Made by a program: the position numbers and the translations under genes
Notes under the pieces: generated by a model
What the model was told of the DNA's origin: nothing
The model's input: only the letters and a program-made list of their open reading frames with translations
Database searches by the model: none
Source of the DNA: Enterobacter kobei
GTDB lineage: Bacteria > Pseudomonadota > Gammaproteobacteria > Enterobacterales > Enterobacteriaceae
Assembly: GCF_001729765.1 (NCBI RefSeq)
Contig: NZ_CP017182.1
Coordinates: forward strand, 1 to 47,221
DNA: 47,221 bases
Reading direction: 5' to 3'
Part shown: piece by piece, positions 44,742-47,221 of the stretch
How the letters are laid out: each line of letters begins with the position of its first letter
Position numbering within the stretch: the stretch's first letter is position 1

Positions 44742-45404
44742 CTAGTCTCCGAATGCCCGGCGCATATTTTTCTTTATGCTGGTCGCTTCAGCGGATACCG
44801 GTGCGGCAGGCTCCGCTGGTTTCTCCGGCACTGCAGCCATACTCACGTCAGCCGTACCAGCCATCTGCTGAACCAGAACCTGCAGCTCGCTGACCGTGCC
44901 GGGCGGTACCGGCATACTGGCCAGCAGACGCGGCAGCTCCGGTGCGGTCGTATGCAGTGCCAGACCGGTGATAATCAGGTTTCTCAGCAGCTCTCCGCGC
45001 AGGCGGGATGACACGCCCGTCAGCACACGCTCAACCCGTTCACTGCTCCGGTCATCCTGAAGCGTCAGGGTGTAACGCCGGCGCTGGTATTCCGTCTCCG
45101 GTGACATGGCCAGAGCAGCCACGCCACCATCAGGCTCATCAGGAAGTCCTGAGAGTGAAGACCAGGTGCCGGATACCAGGGCCATCACGGCACAAAGCCG
45201 GATGGCACTCAGATGTCCGTCAAAGAACACCGGGATCAGCGCCGGTAAACGGGCATCCGTCTGGTACATCACCGCCCCGGCGGTGGCGGCGGTCCGAATG
45301 AAGTCACCGCGCAGGGGCTGTGAGATGGTGCTGATGGTCGCCATCGCCGCGATGTCGGTGCGATCGTCGCTGTGCAGATAGAAAGAATACTGGCCGTCCG
45401 GCAT
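44742..45404 (-). CDS. stbB: ParM-system adaptor (StbB family) with two ParR-like halves
   Basis: 220 residues annotated in related plasmids as a partitioning/stability protein. By eye it holds two copies of a ParR-like ribbon-helix-helix fold: residues 6-57 (YSFYLHSDDR, then FIRTAATAGAVMYQTDARLP) and 111-161 (YTLTLQDDRS, then LLRNLIITGLALHTTAPELP). The first half resembles R1 ParR at its RAALTAGLALYRQDPRTP segment. A Pro/Ala-rich linker leads to the tail SIKKNMRRAFGD, similar to the ParM-binding tail of ParR (TKKNAMKLIN). It starts 2 bp after parM ends. Normal ParR is only about 117 residues. Confidence 0.75.
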   Translation of the reverse strand: MPDGQYSFYLHSDDRTDIAAMATISTISQPLRGDFIRTAATAGAVMYQTDARLPALIPVFFDGHLSAIRLCAVMALVSGTWSSLSGLPDEPDGGVAALAMSPETEYQRRRYTLTLQDDRSSERVERVLTGVSSRLRGELLRNLIITGLALHTTAPELPRLLASMPVPPGTVSELQVLVQQMAGTADVSMAAVPEKPAEPAAPVSAEATSIKKNMRRAFGD

Positions 45405-45406
45405 GT

Positions 45407-46381
45407 TTAGTCCTCTTTATTGTAAAGGGCAATCTCTCTGGCCAGCGCCAGCTGCGGATCGCCGATAACCTCGATACGGTCAGGAGCCAGAGGCCAGGCC
45501 TGACGGATAGCCTCTTCAATGAGGGATGCCCCTCCCCCGACTAGGAATACCCGGTTAACGCTCCTGAAGACCGTCAGCTCACTGGTGACACGCGCGCCCA
45601 GGGAAGTGATTGCCTCTGTAATTTTGTTCAGAACATCGTCAATTTTTCCGGCATCGTTGATCACTCGCTGCAGATACTGACGATCATTGCGGTTGCGGAT
45701 GACCGTGTCAGCAATAAGCGCGCTGGTTTCGCTGTCTGCAGCCCGCAGCGCGCCTGCAGCTGCGCGGGTGACCTGTGACACGCCGACAGACGGATTGCCG
45801 TGTACCGCACTGATATCATCAAACTGTCCGACAATCACGCCGGCATCGAGCGTGGTTCCGCCGAGATCGATAATCAGGGTGGTCTCAGCGGGTCCGGGCT
45901 TCATCTCCGCGAGACGGGAGAACGCCGCCGGCAGTGATTCAGGCATCACCTTCACGTCCGTTACGGTAAATGCCCTGCCCTTATTCAGAACCAGCTCACG
46001 CATCAGGTTTTCTCGTTTGCGTCGGATGTTCTCCTCGTTCCGCTGGCAGTCCCCGTCATAATACTCGCTCAGGGGCAGCGTCACGGTCAGGCTCACCGGC
46101 TGCGGCTCAAGTCCGCTGTTCAGCAGGGCATGATGCACGGCCAGCAGGTTGAGATCACCGTACTGGTATTCCACGTTTGTTGTCGGGATGGCATCCCGGC
46201 TGAAGCTGTCCCAGGTGTATTTCAGCGTGCCCACCTGATAGTTGAACGTTGCGGCACTGAATTCCGCCACTTTCCAGCCATGCCGGAAGGAGTTAGCAGA
46301 AACCCGGGTCTGCAGCTCGTTTCCTTCAAACCATGCCAGCTTAACATTAGTTGAACCATCATCGCAGTAAATATTCATCAT
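45407..46381 (-). CDS. parM: ParM/StbA actin-like partition ATPase
   Basis: 324 residues of the ParM (StbA) family, which forms filaments pushing plasmid copies apart. Actin-type motifs: phosphate 1 DDGSTNVKLAW (7-17), VMPESLPAAF, phosphate 2 LIIDLGGTTLDAG (about 169-181), and VFLVGGGASLIEEAI in the adenosine region. The family resemblance to R1 ParM runs end to end. Ribosome site GGAG lies just before two adjacent ATGs. The operon continues with the adaptor gene and two small genes. This is a second partition system beside sopABC. Confidence 0.95.
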   Translation of the reverse strand: MMNIYCDDGSTNVKLAWFEGNELQTRVSANSFRHGWKVAEFSAATFNYQVGTLKYTWDSFSRDAIPTTNVEYQYGDLNLLAVHHALLNSGLEPQPVSLTVTLPLSEYYDGDCQRNEENIRRKRENLMRELVLNKGRAFTVTDVKVMPESLPAAFSRLAEMKPGPAETTLIIDLGGTTLDAGVIVGQFDDISAVHGNPSVGVSQVTRAAAGALRAADSETSALIADTVIRNRNDRQYLQRVINDAGKIDDVLNKITEAITSLGARVTSELTVFRSVNRVFLVGGGASLIEEAIRQAWPLAPDRIEVIGDPQLALAREIALYNKED

Positions 46382-46567
46382 TATGCTCCGTCAATTAAAC
46401 TCAATTTGATACATATTATAAGAGCAAAATGGCAAAATAAAGCCATGCTTCTCATTATGAGTAATTTAAATGTCCCATAATGATATTAAATAGCATTTTG
46501 AGTAACTTAGGTTACTCACCCTGTTCATGAAGCAGGTGATCTGGATTATCCTCACGCTGTTAAATAT
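46382..46567. promoter_or_regulatory. Putative parM centromere/promoter region
   Basis: AT-rich, divergent between parM and umuD. Holds a perfect inverted repeat TGAGTAAC-TTAG-GTTACTCA (46499-46518), related half-sites ATGAGTAA near 46478, and ATGGC/GCCAT. In ParM systems the ParR-binding centromere lies directly before parM, so these repeats are candidates, but no tidy iteron array like R1 parC is seen. Confidence 0.5.
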
Positions 46568-46587
46568 ACTGTATGCATAACCAGTAT
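46568..46587 (+). promoter_or_regulatory. LexA (SOS) box of umuDC
   Basis: TACTGTATGCATAACCAGTA contains the LexA core CTG-N10-CAG with A/T-rich centre. It ends 21 bp before the umuD start, overlapping the likely promoter. Confidence 0.92.
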
Positions 46588-46608
46588 ATTTAGACGTCAG
46601 GAGGAAAG

Positions 46609-47040
46609 ATGAAACTGCAGCTTTTCAGCACCGGGAAAGCACTCCCGCCACAGGCCCATCCGTTGTTTGCAGACCTGGCCAGCTGCGGTTTTCCGAGCCC
46701 TGCCGCTGACTATGTCGAGTCCGACCTGGATCTCCATGATTACTGCATACGGCACCCGAGCGCGACTTACTATCTCCGTGCCAGCGGTGACAGCATGTCC
46801 GACGGCAGCCTTTACAATGGCGATCTGCTGGTTGTGGACAGTGCAGAGAAGCCCCGGCACGGCGATATTGTTGTGGCCAGCGTGCAGGGGGAGTTTACGG
46901 TTAAACGGCTTCTGCTGACGCCACGACTGACGCTGCAGCCAATGAACGCCGCCTGGCCGCCGATTTATCCCGACCCGGACGATCTGGATATCTTTGGCGT
47001 CGTCACGCACATCATCCACCGCCCGAGGGAGATGTACTGA
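46609..47040 (+). CDS. umuD: UmuD, SOS mutagenesis protein (self-cleaving Pol V subunit)
   Basis: 143 residues after an AGGAGG site. RecA-stimulated self-cleavage at Cys26-Gly27 (ASCGFPSP) removes the N-terminal arm to form UmuD'. The catalytic pair is Ser62 (SGDSMSDG) and Lys99 (FTVKR). The length matches UmuD/MucA/ImpA. It is controlled by the LexA box upstream; the umuC start overlaps its stop (TGATG). Confidence 0.96.
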   Translation: MKLQLFSTGKALPPQAHPLFADLASCGFPSPAADYVESDLDLHDYCIRHPSATYYLRASGDSMSDGSLYNGDLLVVDSAEKPRHGDIVVASVQGEFTVKRLLLTPRLTLQPMNAAWPPIYPDPDDLDIFGVVTHIIHRPREMY

Positions 47041-47221
47041 TGTTTGCCCTGGCCGATGTGAACAGCTTTTATGCCAGCTGCGAACGTGTTTTCCGCCCGG
47101 ATTTGCAAGGAAAGCCGGTTGTGGTGCTCAGTAATAACGATGGCTGCGTTATCGCAAGAAGTGCCGAGGCAAAGCCCTGGATCAAAATGGGCATGCCGTG
47201 GTTTCAGATGAAAAACGAAAC
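47040..47221 (+). CDS. umuC: UmuC, DNA polymerase V catalytic subunit (5' part; continues at base 1)
   Basis: The first 60 codons ([20 protein letters not shown], then [15 protein letters not shown]) include the first catalytic Asp of the Y-family polymerases (Asp6) and the dNTP-binding NNDGCVIAR. The ATG overlaps the umuD TGA. The frame runs to the last base and resumes at base 1, so the DNA is circular. Divergence from E. coli UmuC around [18 protein letters not shown] is normal for plasmid homologues. Confidence 0.96.
   Translation, partial: MFALADVNSFYASCERVFRPDLQGKPVVVLSNNDGCVIARSAEAKPWIKMGMPWFQMKNE

Overview
The window reads as one complete circular plasmid of an enterobacterium, opened inside its umuC gene. 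The last codons of the window and the first ones join in frame into a full-length UmuC of about 423 residues. A RepFIB-type initiator with iterons, an F-type SopABC partition locus, an F-type resolvase (ResD), a ParM/Stb locus, UmuDC and a sil silver-resistance operon together point to a Klebsiella/Enterobacter-type IncF resistance plasmid. I see no conjugation genes, relaxase, antibiotic-resistance gene, tRNA, rRNA or CRISPR array.

Layout. 1-1090: 3' part of umuC. 1268-3958: sopC-like centromere repeats, sopB and sopA, with a SopA operator upstream. 4258-5901: RepFIB origin (iterons, Dam-site cluster, DnaA box, repA, second iteron group). 6016-7188: a decayed resD copy, a long inverted repeat and intact resD. 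7207-16352: accessory block with two unknown genes, a ribbon-helix-helix protein, an Abi/HEPN protein, a PHP-ATPase (TrlF-like), a GAF-GGDEF cyclase and an HNH nuclease, which looks like a defence and signalling cargo region. 16739-29922: complete silver/copper resistance set (a DUF305 protein, silE, silSR, silCFBA, a DUF411 protein, silP, a DUF2933 protein) with two SilR-type operators. 29956-31311: an M23 peptidase cut by IS1. The pco genes that usually follow sil are absent and IS1 has no target duplication, so an IS1-linked deletion is likely.

31331-37793: an EAL-HDOD protein, an IS26 remnant, and a same-strand group of four metal/redox genes (CDF exporter, cytochrome b562, cytochrome b561, VIT/CCC1 transporter), then a serine recombinase. 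38065-43291: an IS1 fragment interrupted by an IS66-family element, then a piece of a motile enterobacterial chromosome (a chemoreceptor with its sigma-28 promoter and a truncated yqjI), closed by an inverted IS66 remnant. 43413-46381: a frameshifted gene, a candidate plasmid small RNA, and the parM operon. 46568-47221: LexA box, umuD and the start of umuC.

How it works together. Replication is by RepFIB. Two segregation systems (SopABC and ParM), the dimer resolvase and SOS mutagenesis genes maintain the plasmid. The payload is silver/copper efflux, a second metal/redox module and candidate antiphage genes. The most unusual observations are a ParM adaptor that appears to be two ParR folds fused in one chain, a roughly 57-nt RNA gene with a near-consensus promoter inside a CRP-like palindrome, the undescribed CDF/b562/b561/VIT group, and the transplanted chemoreceptor fragment.
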